A stretch of DNA of 32,843 nucleotides from Lachnospiraceae bacterium (GCA_024697225.1 JAILGA010000146.1:1-32843), one strand, 5' to 3'; positions 25,391 to 32,843 are shown, counted from the stretch's first letter. Notes: generated by a model not told the origin, from the letters alone. Made by a program: numbers and translations.

Positions 25391-27358
25391 ATGTCAAAAA
25401 AGAGACAGAAGAAAAATACCGGGATGAGACCGTTAAACTGGCAGCTTCTGGGCAGGCAGGCCATTCTGGTGATATATGATATAGTTGCGGTCTGCGCCGC
25501 CAGTTATCTCGCGCTGCTGATCAGATTTGAATTCCATCCCTCAAGGGTTCCGGACTACTATCTGACACCCATACTGAAGTTCATGCCGATCCTGCTCGTG
25601 CTTACGATAGCGCTGTTTTATCTGTTCAGGCTTTACAACTCGCTGTGGGCTTTTGCCGGTGAGAACGAGCTGCAGAACCTCGTGATAGCCTGCGTTCTGG
25701 ACGGCGTTATAGACGGCATAGGGCTGCAGTTTTACAGGATAGATCTGGTCTCTGTTCCGCAGAGCTTTTATTTCCTGTACACGTTTCTTCTGATATCCTT
25801 TACCTTTGTGAGCCGGTTTTCCTACAGATTCTTCAGGAGCAGGAAACATAAGAATGAGAACAGGAACAATTCTGTTTCTGTCATGATTATAGGAGCGGGC
25901 GAGGCCGGAAATGTGATCTGCAAGGAGATACAGACCGGCAATTATTCGACCATGGTGGTGCGCTGTATGATAGACGACGATCCCAGCAAATGGGGACGTT
26001 ATATACAGGGCGTTCGGGTTGTGGGCGGAAGGGATAAGATAATCGAAAGCGCCGATCTGTACAATATCGATGAGATCATCCTTGCCATACCGTCGGCACC
26101 AAGACCTATGATCTCCAGAATTCTGGATATCTGCAAAGAAACCAACTGCAAGCTGAGATCACTGCCGGGTGTATACCAGCTCGTAAACGGCGAGGTAAAT
26201 GTCTCCAAGCTGAGGGATGTTGAGATCGAGGATCTCCTGGGAAGAGAGCCTGTGACGGTGGATATAGATTCCATCATAGGCTATGTCAGGGACAAGACCG
26301 TGCTCGTGACGGGCGGCGGAGGCTCCATCGGGAGCGAGCTGTGCAGACAGCTGGCATCCCACGGTCCTAAGCGGCTGATCATCTTTGACATATATGAGAA
26401 CAATGCATATGAGATACAGCAGGAGCTTATTACCAAACATCCCGATCTCGATCTGGTGGTGTTGGTTGGATCCGTAAGAAACACGGCGAGGATAAATGAC
26501 GTTTTTGCCACCTGGAAACCCGACATCGTTTATCATGCCGCAGCCCACAAGCATGTGCCGCTGATGGAGGACTCGCCGAACGAAGCCATAAAGAACAACG
26601 TGTTCGGAACGTGGAAGACGGCGCTCGCCGCTGCGCAGAACGGAACCGGCAAGTTTGTCATGATCTCAACGGACAAAGCCGTCAATCCGACCAATATAAT
26701 GGGAGCCAGCAAGCGCATCTGCGAGATGATAATCCAGACCTTTAACAGGCATTATGCGACGGAGTTTGTCGCGGTGAGATTCGGAAATGTCCTGGGTTCA
26801 AACGGCAGCGTTATCCCTCTTTTCAAAAAGCAGATCGAAGAGGGAGGGCCTGTCACGGTCACGGATCCCGATATACAGCGGTATTTCATGACGATACCCG
26901 AAGCGGTATCACTGGTCCTTCAGGCGGGCGCATACGCCAGGGGCGGCGAGATCTTCGTGCTCGATATGGGTGAGCCCGTAAGGATACTGGATCTTGCCGA
27001 AAATCTGATCAAGCTCTCGGGATACCGCGTGGGACGCGATATTCAGATCGAGTTTACGGGACTGAGACCCGGTGAAAAGCTCTTTGAAGAAATGCTTATG
27101 GATGAGGAGGGGCTGCTCGACACGGATAACAGCCTGATTCACATAGGGAAGCCCATACCGATAGACGAGATCGCCTTTTTCAGGCAGCTTGAGGAACTGA
27201 ATCAGGAATCCCGCAGGGAGAGCAGGCACATCAGGGAGATAGTAAAGAGGATAGTCACTACCTATCATCCGGAGGAGGGTGGAAGACCCGAACATGACGA
27301 GGAGAGGGCAGAAGCGCTCAGACGCGTCGCGGATGAGATAAATGCCGGGGAGGTGTAG
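25391..27358 (+). CDS. Membrane UDP-GlcNAc 4,6-dehydratase, PglF/WbpM/CapD-like
   Basis: A 655-residue membrane-anchored nucleotide-sugar dehydratase. Four N-terminal helices within residues ~20-145 are followed by a CoA-binding-like Rossmann domain (MIIGAGEAGNVICKEI) and a C-terminal extended SDR domain with VTGGGGSIGSELC (306-318). The active site STDKAVNPTNIMGASKR has D428, K429, M437 and K441; the Met in place of the usual Tyr is diagnostic of the large retaining dehydratases PglF, WbpM and FlmA. The product would be UDP-2-acetamido-2,6-dideoxy-4-keto-D-glucose, the substrate for the aminotransferase five bases downstream. This is a second 4,6-dehydratase in the operon, with opposite C5 stereochemistry to PseB. 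Confidence 0.92.
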   Translation: MSKKRQKKNTGMRPLNWQLLGRQAILVIYDIVAVCAASYLALLIRFEFHPSRVPDYYLTPILKFMPILLVLTIALFYLFRLYNSLWAFAGENELQNLVIACVLDGVIDGIGLQFYRIDLVSVPQSFYFLYTFLLISFTFVSRFSYRFFRSRKHKNENRNNSVSVMIIGAGEAGNVICKEIQTGNYSTMVVRCMIDDDPSKWGRYIQGVRVVGGRDKIIESADLYNIDEIILAIPSAPRPMISRILDICKETNCKLRSLPGVYQLVNGEVNVSKLRDVEIEDLLGREPVTVDIDSIIGYVRDKTVLVTGGGGSIGSELCRQLASHGPKRLIIFDIYENNAYEIQQELITKHPDLDLVVLVGSVRNTARINDVFATWKPDIVYHAAAHKHVPLMEDSPNEAIKNNVFGTWKTALAAAQNGTGKFVMISTDKAVNPTNIMGASKRICEMIIQTFNRHYATEFVAVRFGNVLGSNGSVIPLFKKQIEEGGPVTVTDPDIQRYFMTIPEAVSLVLQAGAYARGGEIFVLDMGEPVRILDLAENLIKLSGYRVGRDIQIEFTGLRPGEKLFEEMLMDEEGLLDTDNSLIHIGKPIPIDEIAFFRQLEELNQESRRESRHIREIVKRIVTTYHPEEGGRPEHDEERAEALRRVADEINAGEV

Positions 27359-27363
27359 AAAAA

Positions 27364-28668
27364 ATGGCGGATTTAAGAGCGGATCCAAGGTTCTCCGGGA
27401 TATCACCCTTCACCTCGCGTGTGTGGCTTTCAAGCCCCACTATGCACGGGGAGGAAAAACTGTGGATAAACAAGGCCATTGATGACAACTGGGTGTCCAC
27501 GGTCGGCGAGAACATAAATGAAATAGAAAAGATGACTGCACAGATGACCGGTAGAAAATATGCTGTTGCTCTCACAAACGGCACCGCAGCCCTGCACCTT
27601 GCCGTGAGACTTTGCGGAGAACTGCTCTACGGGCAGCCTTCCGCTTTTTGCGGGGTGTTGGAGGGAAAGAAGGTATTTGCATCCGATCTCACCTTTGATG
27701 CCACAGTCAATCCCATTGCCTATGAAGGCGGCGAGGCAGTGTTCATCGATACAGAGCGTGACACCTGGAATATGGATCCCGTGGCGCTCGAGGAGGCATT
27801 CAGGATCTATCCGGATGTTAAACTCATTGTCATGGCGCATCTGTACGGTACTCCGGCAAAGATGGATGAGCTCAGAGCCGTGGCGGATAAGCACGGCGCC
27901 ATGATCATTGAGGACGCGGCGGAGTCTTTCCTGGCCACCTACAAGGGTGTCCAGACCGGATGCTTTGGTGACGTGTCGATCCTTAGCTGGAACGGCAATA
28001 AACTGATAACAGGTTCAAGCGGCGGCATGTTTTTGTGCGATAACGGCGAGTGGGCGGATAAGATAAGGAAATGGTCCACCCAGAGCAGGGAGGCCGCGGC
28101 ATGGTATCAGCACGAGGAACTTGGCTACAACTACAGGATGAGTAATATAATCGCCGGTCTGGTGCGGGGACAGCTGCCGCATGCCGCGGAGCATATGGCA
28201 CAGAAAAAGGCGATCTATGAGAGGTATGCCGAGGGTCTTTCTGACCTGCCGGTTTCCATGAATCCTTATGATAAAGAGAATAGCGAGCCGAACTTCTGGC
28301 TCACCTGCATGCTGATCGATAAGGCTGCCATGTGCAGTCAGGTGCGCGGGGAGAAGGATTCCCTGTATATTTCGGAGCCGGGAAAGAGCTGTCCCATGGA
28401 GGTGTTTGAGGCACTTTCGGCGTTCAATGCCGAGGGCAGGCCTCTGTGGAAACCCATGCACGCACAGCCTGTGTACCGCATGAATCCGTTTATCACAGCC
28501 GATGGAAACGGCAGGGCAAGGAGCAACGCGTATATCAGGAGCAAAGAGGCAGCCGATGTGGGAGCAGACCTGTTCGCCAGGGGACTGTGTCTCCCCAGTG
28601 ACAACAAAATGACAAAGAGCGAGCAGGATATCGTTATAGAGATAATACGCAGATGCTTCGGAAAATGA
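27364..28668 (+). CDS. UDP-4-keto-6-deoxy-GlcNAc aminotransferase, PglE-like (DegT family)
   Basis: A 434-residue PLP aminotransferase expected to make UDP-4-amino-4,6-dideoxy-GlcNAc, the bacillosamine precursor. Motifs: FTSRVWLSSPTMHGEE, VSTVGENINEIE, ALTNGTAALHLAVRL, FASDLTFDATVNPI, TWNMDPVALEEA, IIEDAAESFLATYKG and LSWNGNKLITGSSGG with K213 as PLP lysine; RPLWKPMHAQPVY near the C-terminus is typical of PglE/LegC enzymes. Compared with compact DegT proteins there is an insertion around GELLYGQPSAFCGVLEG, which I associate with the Firmicute form. GGGGAGG lies about ten bases before ATG 27364. Last gene of the operon; its stop abuts that of the convergent regulator. Confidence 0.9.
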   Translation: MADLRADPRFSGISPFTSRVWLSSPTMHGEEKLWINKAIDDNWVSTVGENINEIEKMTAQMTGRKYAVALTNGTAALHLAVRLCGELLYGQPSAFCGVLEGKKVFASDLTFDATVNPIAYEGGEAVFIDTERDTWNMDPVALEEAFRIYPDVKLIVMAHLYGTPAKMDELRAVADKHGAMIIEDAAESFLATYKGVQTGCFGDVSILSWNGNKLITGSSGGMFLCDNGEWADKIRKWSTQSREAAAWYQHEELGYNYRMSNIIAGLVRGQLPHAAEHMAQKKAIYERYAEGLSDLPVSMNPYDKENSEPNFWLTCMLIDKAAMCSQVRGEKDSLYISEPGKSCPMEVFEALSAFNAEGRPLWKPMHAQPVYRMNPFITADGNGRARSNAYIRSKEAADVGADLFARGLCLPSDNKMTKSEQDIVIEIIRRCFGK

Positions 28669-29898
28669 TCAGATGCTTGACAGGTCGAGCTTGCGGTAGC
28701 GAAGACCCGCATTGGTGCCTGCGGAAGCTCTGAAGACTCTGGTTATGCGGTCGTATATTGCAGCCGCATTTTCTTCGTCCGCGCCGGGCAAAAGTACAAG
28801 AAAACCGGATTCGTCGTGCCTTGTAAAGCTGTCTCCCACGCGGAGAGCGACCCGTACAGCCTGTTCGAGTTCTTCCGAATATCTTTTGCGCTTGACTTCA
28901 GATTTCATGGGCCTTCCCGCGTAATCGACAAGGGTTACGAGCATGAGAGTCGCGGGTCTTTTATCTCTTGGATTATTTCTTCTTACAAGCTTTACAGCAT
29001 CAATAAAGCTCGGATAATTGCAGTAGAAAGCTCCGTCCGGGGGTGCGTCTTCAGAGGCCTCGGTACGCGCGATGTGAAGCAGCTCGGACTGGAGATCCGC
29101 GGAGGATATGTGATCCTGGTCAAAACTCAGTCTGGAAGCGCAGGCTTCGAGCTTTTCCGGGATATGTCCCCTGCCCTGGGACTGGAATCGCCTCACTGCT
29201 TTGTCATATTGGCGCAGAGCAGAGGCTGTGTCGCCGGTATCTATCAGGGCATTTATCAAAGAAGAAGAAAGCACTGCCTCGGGGTCGCCGTTGCAGACCG
29301 AATATGCCTCGCTGTATAGTTTAACGAGGGAGGATGTATCTTTTTTCTCCCGAAGGATATCTGCCATATCATGTACTGCCCGGAGAAAATGGTCTCTTAA
29401 AGCCACGCGCATCTGCTCTGCCCAGGATTCCGTCGTGGTGGGCAGCAGATCACCTTTGTATATCGCAAGTGCTTCGGCCAGCGCCTTCTCGCATTCGGCG
29501 GTATTCTCACTGTCCGAGGCTCTTTCCAGGGCTTCGATGAACATGTCGACATCTGTGACAGTAGGGATTTCGCTCTTCCAGTAATATTTCCCGGCGCTCT
29601 TAATGATCTCGCAGCCCTCTGGAAGCTTGGAGCGGCCGATGTGTCCTCTTGCCTGATAGATCAGATTGTTGAGGGAGTTTCCGACATTCGCCATGTCATC
29701 GGCTTCATACAGCGAATCTATTATCTCTTCGCGTGTTACGCCCTTATCTTTCGCAAGCACCAGCATCTGCAGGAGACTTTTGAACTTTGCTCCGGCATTT
29801 TTGCCGACACTTACAGTAGTCCCGCCGTAATATACGACGAAATCACCCAGCATTTCTATCCGCAGGACGGAGTTGTTTTTCGGATTGCTCATAATCAT
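28669..29898 (-). CDS. BTAD/SARP-type transcriptional regulator with degenerate GGDEF-like C-terminus
   Basis: A 409-residue probable DNA-binding activator. Residues ~10-108 look like an OmpR-type winged helix (LRIEMLGDFVVYYGG, REEIIDSLYEADDMANVGNS, YQARGHIGR, IIKSAGKYYW). Residues ~113-255 form the bacterial transcriptional activation domain with TPR-like helices (VDMFIEALERA, YKGDLLP). The last ~125 residues resemble a GGDEF fold in which the catalytic loop is replaced by VGDSFTRHDESGFLVLLPG, so cyclase activity is not expected. ATG 29898 was chosen because AGGA lies seven bases upstream; a longer frame starts with TTG 29928. Placed at the end of the glycan operon and divergent from manA, it may regulate either. 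Target and ligand are unknown. Confidence 0.8.
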   Translation of the reverse strand: MIMSNPKNNSVLRIEMLGDFVVYYGGTTVSVGKNAGAKFKSLLQMLVLAKDKGVTREEIIDSLYEADDMANVGNSLNNLIYQARGHIGRSKLPEGCEIIKSAGKYYWKSEIPTVTDVDMFIEALERASDSENTAECEKALAEALAIYKGDLLPTTTESWAEQMRVALRDHFLRAVHDMADILREKKDTSSLVKLYSEAYSVCNGDPEAVLSSSLINALIDTGDTASALRQYDKAVRRFQSQGRGHIPEKLEACASRLSFDQDHISSADLQSELLHIARTEASEDAPPDGAFYCNYPSFIDAVKLVRRNNPRDKRPATLMLVTLVDYAGRPMKSEVKRKRYSEELEQAVRVALRVGDSFTRHDESGFLVLLPGADEENAAAIYDRITRVFRASAGTNAGLRYRKLDLSSI

Positions 29899-29952
29899 AA
29901 TTCTATCCTGTTTATCATAAATTGGCAAGATAATTATAATATCTTTTGACTC

Positions 29953-29980
29953 TTGAATTGTAATTGTTTCATGATATTAT
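29953..29980 (+). promoter_or_regulatory. Promoter for manA
   Basis: TTGAAT (29953-29958) and TATTAT (29975-29980) are 16 bases apart, and TG at 29972-29973 makes an extended -10. A start near 29987 gives a leader of about 36 bases before ATG 30023. The surrounding AT-rich 124-base gap also serves the divergent regulator, for which I see no convincing promoter beyond a TATAAT at the complement of about 29935-29940. Confidence 0.65.
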
Positions 29981-30022
29981 GATATCAGCAATAAATCTTG
30001 AGCAGAAAGAGAGCATAGACAG

Positions 30023-30964
30023 ATGGGTATATACAGGTGCAGACCGGCGGTCAAGGATTACCTGTGGGGCGGCGACAGGCTGATACAGGAATGGAACATT
30101 AAGACAAAGCATGAAACAGCAGCGGAGGCATGGGTGTTGTCGTGCCATCCCGACGGACCGTGCGTGATAGAGGGCGGCGAATATGACGGAAGAACATTGG
30201 CTGAAGTGATACAGGAACTGGGAAGGGAAGTGCTGGGCACAGATGCGACTGTGTATGATGATTTTCCGATCCTGATAAAACTGATAGATGCCAAAAACGA
30301 CCTGTCAATACAGGTGCATCCGAGCGACGATTATGCGCTGGAACACGAACACCAATACGGTAAGACGGAAGCCTGGTATATTCTGGATGCGAAGCCGGGT
30401 GCTTCATTATATTATGGCTTCCGTGAGGAAATATCCGCTGAGGAATTCGCTGACAGGATCCGTAAAGGTACGCTGACGGAGGTACTGAACAGGGTTGGCG
30501 TGAAAAAGGGGGATATGTTTTTTATACCTCCGGGCACGCTGCATGCGATTGGGAGCGGCATACTTCTCGCCGAGATACAGCAGAATTCAAATGTGACTTA
30601 CAGGGTATATGATTATGACAGACAAGATGCCGCAGGTAACAAAAGAGAACTGCATATAGATAAAGCCCTCGAGGTGACGGACAGAAAGAGACCCGTTCCG
30701 GCGGAACACGGAACACATCTTGTAAGCTGCGCCTATTTTAAAGTAGACAGATCATCATGTACAGAAAACGGCGGAGTTACCGTGGGTATCACCGACGAGA
30801 GCTCGTTCACCGGCATTCTTGTTATAGATGGTGAAGGAGAACTTGCTCTGGACGGCGAAAGTGAAGTGTTTGAGTGCAGTAAAGGTGACTCTTTCTTTGT
30901 CACTGCGGGATCCGGAGAGTGGAGGGTCAGGGGCAGCGCCGAATTACTTGTGACTACAGTGTAG
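30023..30964 (+). CDS. manA: Mannose-6-phosphate isomerase, class I
   Basis: Zinc-dependent cupin enzyme that interconverts fructose-6-phosphate and mannose-6-phosphate, feeding GDP-mannose for glycans or allowing growth on mannose. The 313-residue protein is of the short Firmicute type. Visible family motifs: KDYLWGG near the N-terminus, IQVHPSD with metal ligands Q97 and H99, GKTEAWYIL with E116, IPPGTLHAIGSG with H174, and NVTYRVYDYDR. A C-terminal cupin-like half (~225-313) is less conserved. Own extended -10 promoter upstream; monocistronic, as the next gene has its own strong promoter. Nearness to the glycan locus suggests precursor supply. Confidence 0.95.
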   Translation: MGIYRCRPAVKDYLWGGDRLIQEWNIKTKHETAAEAWVLSCHPDGPCVIEGGEYDGRTLAEVIQELGREVLGTDATVYDDFPILIKLIDAKNDLSIQVHPSDDYALEHEHQYGKTEAWYILDAKPGASLYYGFREEISAEEFADRIRKGTLTEVLNRVGVKKGDMFFIPPGTLHAIGSGILLAEIQQNSNVTYRVYDYDRQDAAGNKRELHIDKALEVTDRKRPVPAEHGTHLVSCAYFKVDRSSCTENGGVTVGITDESSFTGILVIDGEGELALDGESEVFECSKGDSFFVTAGSGEWRVRGSAELLVTTV

Positions 30965-30982
30965 ATAATGTGTAGAAACGGC

Positions 30983-31011
30983 TTGACATATGAAAAGTGT
31001 TGTGATATCAT
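30983..31011 (+). promoter_or_regulatory. Strong sigma-A promoter for the SCP2/H1-like gene
   Basis: TTGACA (30983-30988) and TATCAT (31006-31011) are separated by 17 bases, with TG at 31003-31004 giving an extended -10. The predicted leader of about 65 bases holds GAAGGGAGAAC shortly before ATG 31085. The near-consensus elements suggest high, possibly constitutive expression. Confidence 0.85.
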
Positions 31012-31084
31012 TTGCGCGGTTATTGAAAATAAAGCGGACGGGGATCCGCGGGATGTGTAGAAAAATTGAAGGGAGAACAGCATC

Positions 31085-31741
31085 ATGACTTATGAAGAAA
31101 TAGTTGGCAAGGTTAAAAAGCATTTTCAGGCCTACAAACCGGCTGGCGCAGAGGACAGAGTGGCGATCCAGATTGATATCACAGGAGAGGGCGAAGGAGC
31201 TTTTTACATCGAGATAGCTGACGGCAAGATCGCTGTAGAGCCCTATGAATATTATGAGCATGATATCAAGGTGGTCACTTCTGCCGATGCTCTTCTTGAG
31301 ATCATCGACGGAAAGAGCGATCTCGTAAATGCCAATCTCACCGGCAAGCTTTTTGCAGAAGGAGATCTTCAGAAGGCAGAGGTTCTGCAGAATGTCGTAA
31401 AGAAGGCAGCAAAGAAGGCAGAGGCCCCTGCCAAGAAGCCCGCTGCAAAGAAGACGGCTGCCAAGAAGCCCGCTGTAAAGAAGACGGCTGCCAAGAAGCC
31501 TGCTGCAAAGAAAGCAGCAAAGAAGACCGAGGAAAAGAAGGTTGAGGCTGACAAGCCTGCAGCAAAGAAGGCTGCGCCTAAGAAGACCGCTGTTAAGAAG
31601 GCGGCGCCCAAGAAGACAGAGACCGTTAAGGCGGAGCCTGTGAAGGCTGAAGCAGAAAAGCCCGTCGAGAAGAAGGAAGAGGTCAAGAAACCCGCTGTGA
31701 GAAAAAAGCCCGTGGCTTCTCCGAAGAAATCGACCAAGTGA
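31085..31741 (+). CDS. SCP2-like domain fused to histone H1-like Lys/Ala/Pro tail
   Basis: A 218-residue protein in two parts. Residues 1-~102 resemble the SCP2 sterol-carrier domain: KHFQAYKPAGAEDRVAIQI, FYIEIADGKIAVEPY, a TSADALLEIIDGKSDLVNANLTGKL helix region and FAEGDLQKAEVL. Residues ~105-218 are a low-complexity tail of KK, AAKK, PAAKK and PKK units resembling eukaryotic H1 and bacterial AlgP/Hc1-like tails, with strong positive charge suited to binding DNA, RNA or anionic polymers. SCP2 domains bind hydrophobic ligands; together they could tether a lipid-binding module to nucleic acid. That is inference. Strong promoter upstream and terminator downstream show a single-gene unit. Confidence 0.85.
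   Translation: MTYEEIVGKVKKHFQAYKPAGAEDRVAIQIDITGEGEGAFYIEIADGKIAVEPYEYYEHDIKVVTSADALLEIIDGKSDLVNANLTGKLFAEGDLQKAEVLQNVVKKAAKKAEAPAKKPAAKKTAAKKPAVKKTAAKKPAAKKAAKKTEEKKVEADKPAAKKAAPKKTAVKKAAPKKTETVKAEPVKAEAEKPVEKKEEVKKPAVRKKPVASPKKSTK
31431..31520 (+). repeat. Tandem 30-base coding repeats in the Lys-rich tail
   Basis: Two nearly identical 30-base units at 31431-31460 and 31461-31490 (differing by one base, GCAAAG versus GTAAAG) and a partial third at 31491-31520. Each encodes roughly AKKPAAKKTA. The near identity at DNA level points to recent duplication, so the copy number probably varies among strains. Confidence 0.85.
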
Positions 31742-31771
31742 TACTCGCTGATAATAATCAGTACTAATCAG

Positions 31772-31800
31772 AACCCACGGTTAGATAACCGTGGGTTTTG
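31772..31800 (+). terminator. Intrinsic terminator after the SCP2/H1-like gene
   Basis: AACCCACGGTT (31772-31782) pairs perfectly with AACCGTGGGTT (31787-31797) around the four-base loop AGAT, giving an 11-pair stem followed by a T-rich stretch. It lies 31 bases after the stop codon and before metF. The mirrored A-run could allow weaker use on the other strand. Confidence 0.92.
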
Positions 31801-31846
31801 TTCCAAAGAGAGAACTCCGCGGATTGTGGAAAAGAGAGGACGTGCC

Positions 31847-32719
31847 ATGAAGATATCGGACATTTTCAGGGAAAACGAGGTAACTCTTTCTTTTGAGGTG
31901 TTTCCTCCCAAGACGGATGCGCTTTTTGAAAGTGTAGAAAAAGCAGCCGGTGCAATCGCCGGGCTTAAACCGCACTTCATGAGCGTCACTTACGGAGCCG
32001 GAGGGAGTACGGCTGTGAATACGGTGGAGCTTGCCGGACGCCTTCAGGACAGATACGGCGTATCCGTACTTGCGCATCTGACATGCGTCTCCTCTGACAG
32101 ACAGACCGTAGAGCGCATGATAGATGCATATCGGGAAAAAGGCATAGAAAATATTATGGCACTGAGAGGAGATCTGCCGAAAGACGGCAATATCCAGAGC
32201 GATTTTGCTCATGCTTCCGATCTGATCAGAGCCATAAAGGAGATTGCGGGCGATGATACTTTCTGTATAGGCGGAGCCTGTTATCCGGAGGGGCATATAG
32301 AGTGTGAACGCCAGTCTGAGGATATAGCGCATCTTAAGACTAAAGTAGAGGCAGGATGCTCGTTTTTGACTACACAGATGTTCTTTGATAATAATACTCT
32401 GTATAATTTTCTCTACAGGATCAGGGAGGCAGGGATTGAGGTACCGGTGCTTCCGGGGATCATGCCCATAACAAACAAAAAGCAGGTTGCGCGGAGCGTG
32501 GCTCTGTCCGGGGCGACCATACCCCAGAGATTCAGGACTATGGTGGACAGGTACGGTGATGATCCCGCGAAAATGAAACAGGCGGGAGTGATCTATGCCA
32601 CCGAGCAGATAATCGATCTGATCGCCAACGGCGTGAACCATATACATGTGTACTCGATGAACAAACCCGAGATAGCAGAGGGCATTCTGAACAGCCTCTC
32701 CGCCATTCTCGGCAGGTGA
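31847..32719 (+). CDS. metF: Methylenetetrahydrofolate reductase
   Basis: FAD-dependent enzyme that reduces 5,10-methylene-THF to 5-methyl-THF for methionine synthesis and, in anaerobes, one-carbon metabolism. The 290-residue TIM-barrel protein shows LSFEVFPPKT (E17 matches the catalytic Glu of the family), MSVTYGAGGST, AHLTCVSSDR, NIMALRGDLP, CIGGACYPEGH, FLTTQMFFDN and VLPGIMPITN. ATG 31847 was chosen over GTG 31826 because AGAGAGGA lies six bases upstream and the family begins at this point. It follows a terminator, yet no good promoter is visible in the 47 bases between, so some read-through or a weak promoter is likely. Unrelated to glycan synthesis. Confidence 0.95.
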   Translation: MKISDIFRENEVTLSFEVFPPKTDALFESVEKAAGAIAGLKPHFMSVTYGAGGSTAVNTVELAGRLQDRYGVSVLAHLTCVSSDRQTVERMIDAYREKGIENIMALRGDLPKDGNIQSDFAHASDLIRAIKEIAGDDTFCIGGACYPEGHIECERQSEDIAHLKTKVEAGCSFLTTQMFFDNNTLYNFLYRIREAGIEVPVLPGIMPITNKKQVARSVALSGATIPQRFRTMVDRYGDDPAKMKQAGVIYATEQIIDLIANGVNHIHVYSMNKPEIAEGILNSLSAILGR

Positions 32720-32748
32720 GAAAGTGAAGGATCGGGGATCATCCAAAA

Positions 32749-32828
32749 GTAGATTTTCCGCGGTTCACTCCGGGGTATTTCTCCTTGTCTCAACCAAGGT
32801 GGTAGGAAACCGGAAAAACCAGATCTAC
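32749..32828 (+). other. Possible structured RNA segment at the right edge
   Basis: GTAGAT (32749-32754) pairs with ATCTAC (32823-32828). Inside it TTTCC/GGAAA and GGTT (32762-32765)/AACC (32808-32811) can pair with a small bulge, and CCTTG (32783-32787) pairs with CAAGG (32795-32799) around a seven-base loop. No coding frame is evident in 32720-32843. I do not recognise a known riboswitch or tRNA, and the element may continue beyond the window. Confidence 0.35.
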
Positions 32829-32843
32829 GATGTGGTGAGTACA

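Noticed and set aside
31338-31737. Long minus-strand open frames opposite the SCP2/H1-like tail.
   Set aside because: They are low-complexity mirrors of the AAG/GCN-rich repeats with no ribosome site; the plus-strand gene has promoter, terminator and a folded domain.
32760-32843. SAM, cobalamin, THF or T-box riboswitch near the right edge.
   Set aside because: None of the conserved sequence cores I know for these classes is present in the visible portion.

Overview
This window looks like part of a chromosome from a Clostridia-class Firmicute, probably a Lachnospiraceae-type gut or rumen anaerobe. The evidence is indirect. Arg codons AGA/AGG and Ile ATA are common, TTGACA/TATAAT-type promoters with strong GGAGG ribosome sites are present, genes are tightly overlapped, and several proteins (the DUF3990 toxin, the GT-C membrane enzymes, the PglE-like aminotransferase) look like versions I associate with that family. 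No rRNA, tRNA, IS element or CRISPR array was seen.

Almost the whole window is a surface-polysaccharide (or glycan-modification) locus. Positions 1-5167 hold two GT4 glycosyltransferases (the first cut by the left edge), a GT2 glycosyltransferase and a GT-C type membrane glycosyltransferase. After a 60-base gap come a GH26-like TIM-barrel protein with no signal peptide and, translationally coupled to it, an RsmB-type 16S rRNA cytosine methyltransferase with a repetitive lysine-rich N-terminus (5228-8415).

A minus-strand toxin-antitoxin pair (8452-9742) interrupts the plus-strand run: a DUF3990 ADP-ribosyltransferase-fold toxin and a protein with a C-terminal XRE helix-turn-helix. It has a consensus promoter (TTGACA, 17 bases, TATAAT) whose spacer contains a perfect 16-base palindrome. 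The same 304-base gap holds a divergent promoter and a long RNA hairpin leader for the next operon.

Positions 10047-28668 form one plus-strand run of 14 genes, mostly overlapping: pseB, pseC, a GT2, a PglK/MsbA-type ABC exporter, an acyltransferase-3, two large GT-C-like membrane proteins, gtrA, a wecE-type aminotransferase, a GNAT acetyltransferase, a gtrB-type polyprenyl-phosphate glycosyltransferase, an O-antigen-ligase-like protein, a PglF/WbpM-type membrane dehydratase and a PglE-type aminotransferase. Read together, these encode three 4-amino-4,6-dideoxy-hexose branches (UDP-L-altro, UDP-D-gluco/bacillosamine and dTDP-D-galacto series), their possible N-acetylation, lipid-linked assembly, export, side-chain addition outside the membrane and polymerisation or ligation. 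Steps downstream of PseC (PseG/I/F) and the dTDP-glucose genes are not in the window.

The right end holds a minus-strand BTAD/SARP-type regulator with a degenerate GGDEF-like C-terminus, then plus-strand manA (mannose-6-phosphate isomerase), an SCP2 domain fused to a histone-H1-like lysine/alanine tail followed by a clear terminator, metF, and a possible structured RNA at the right edge.
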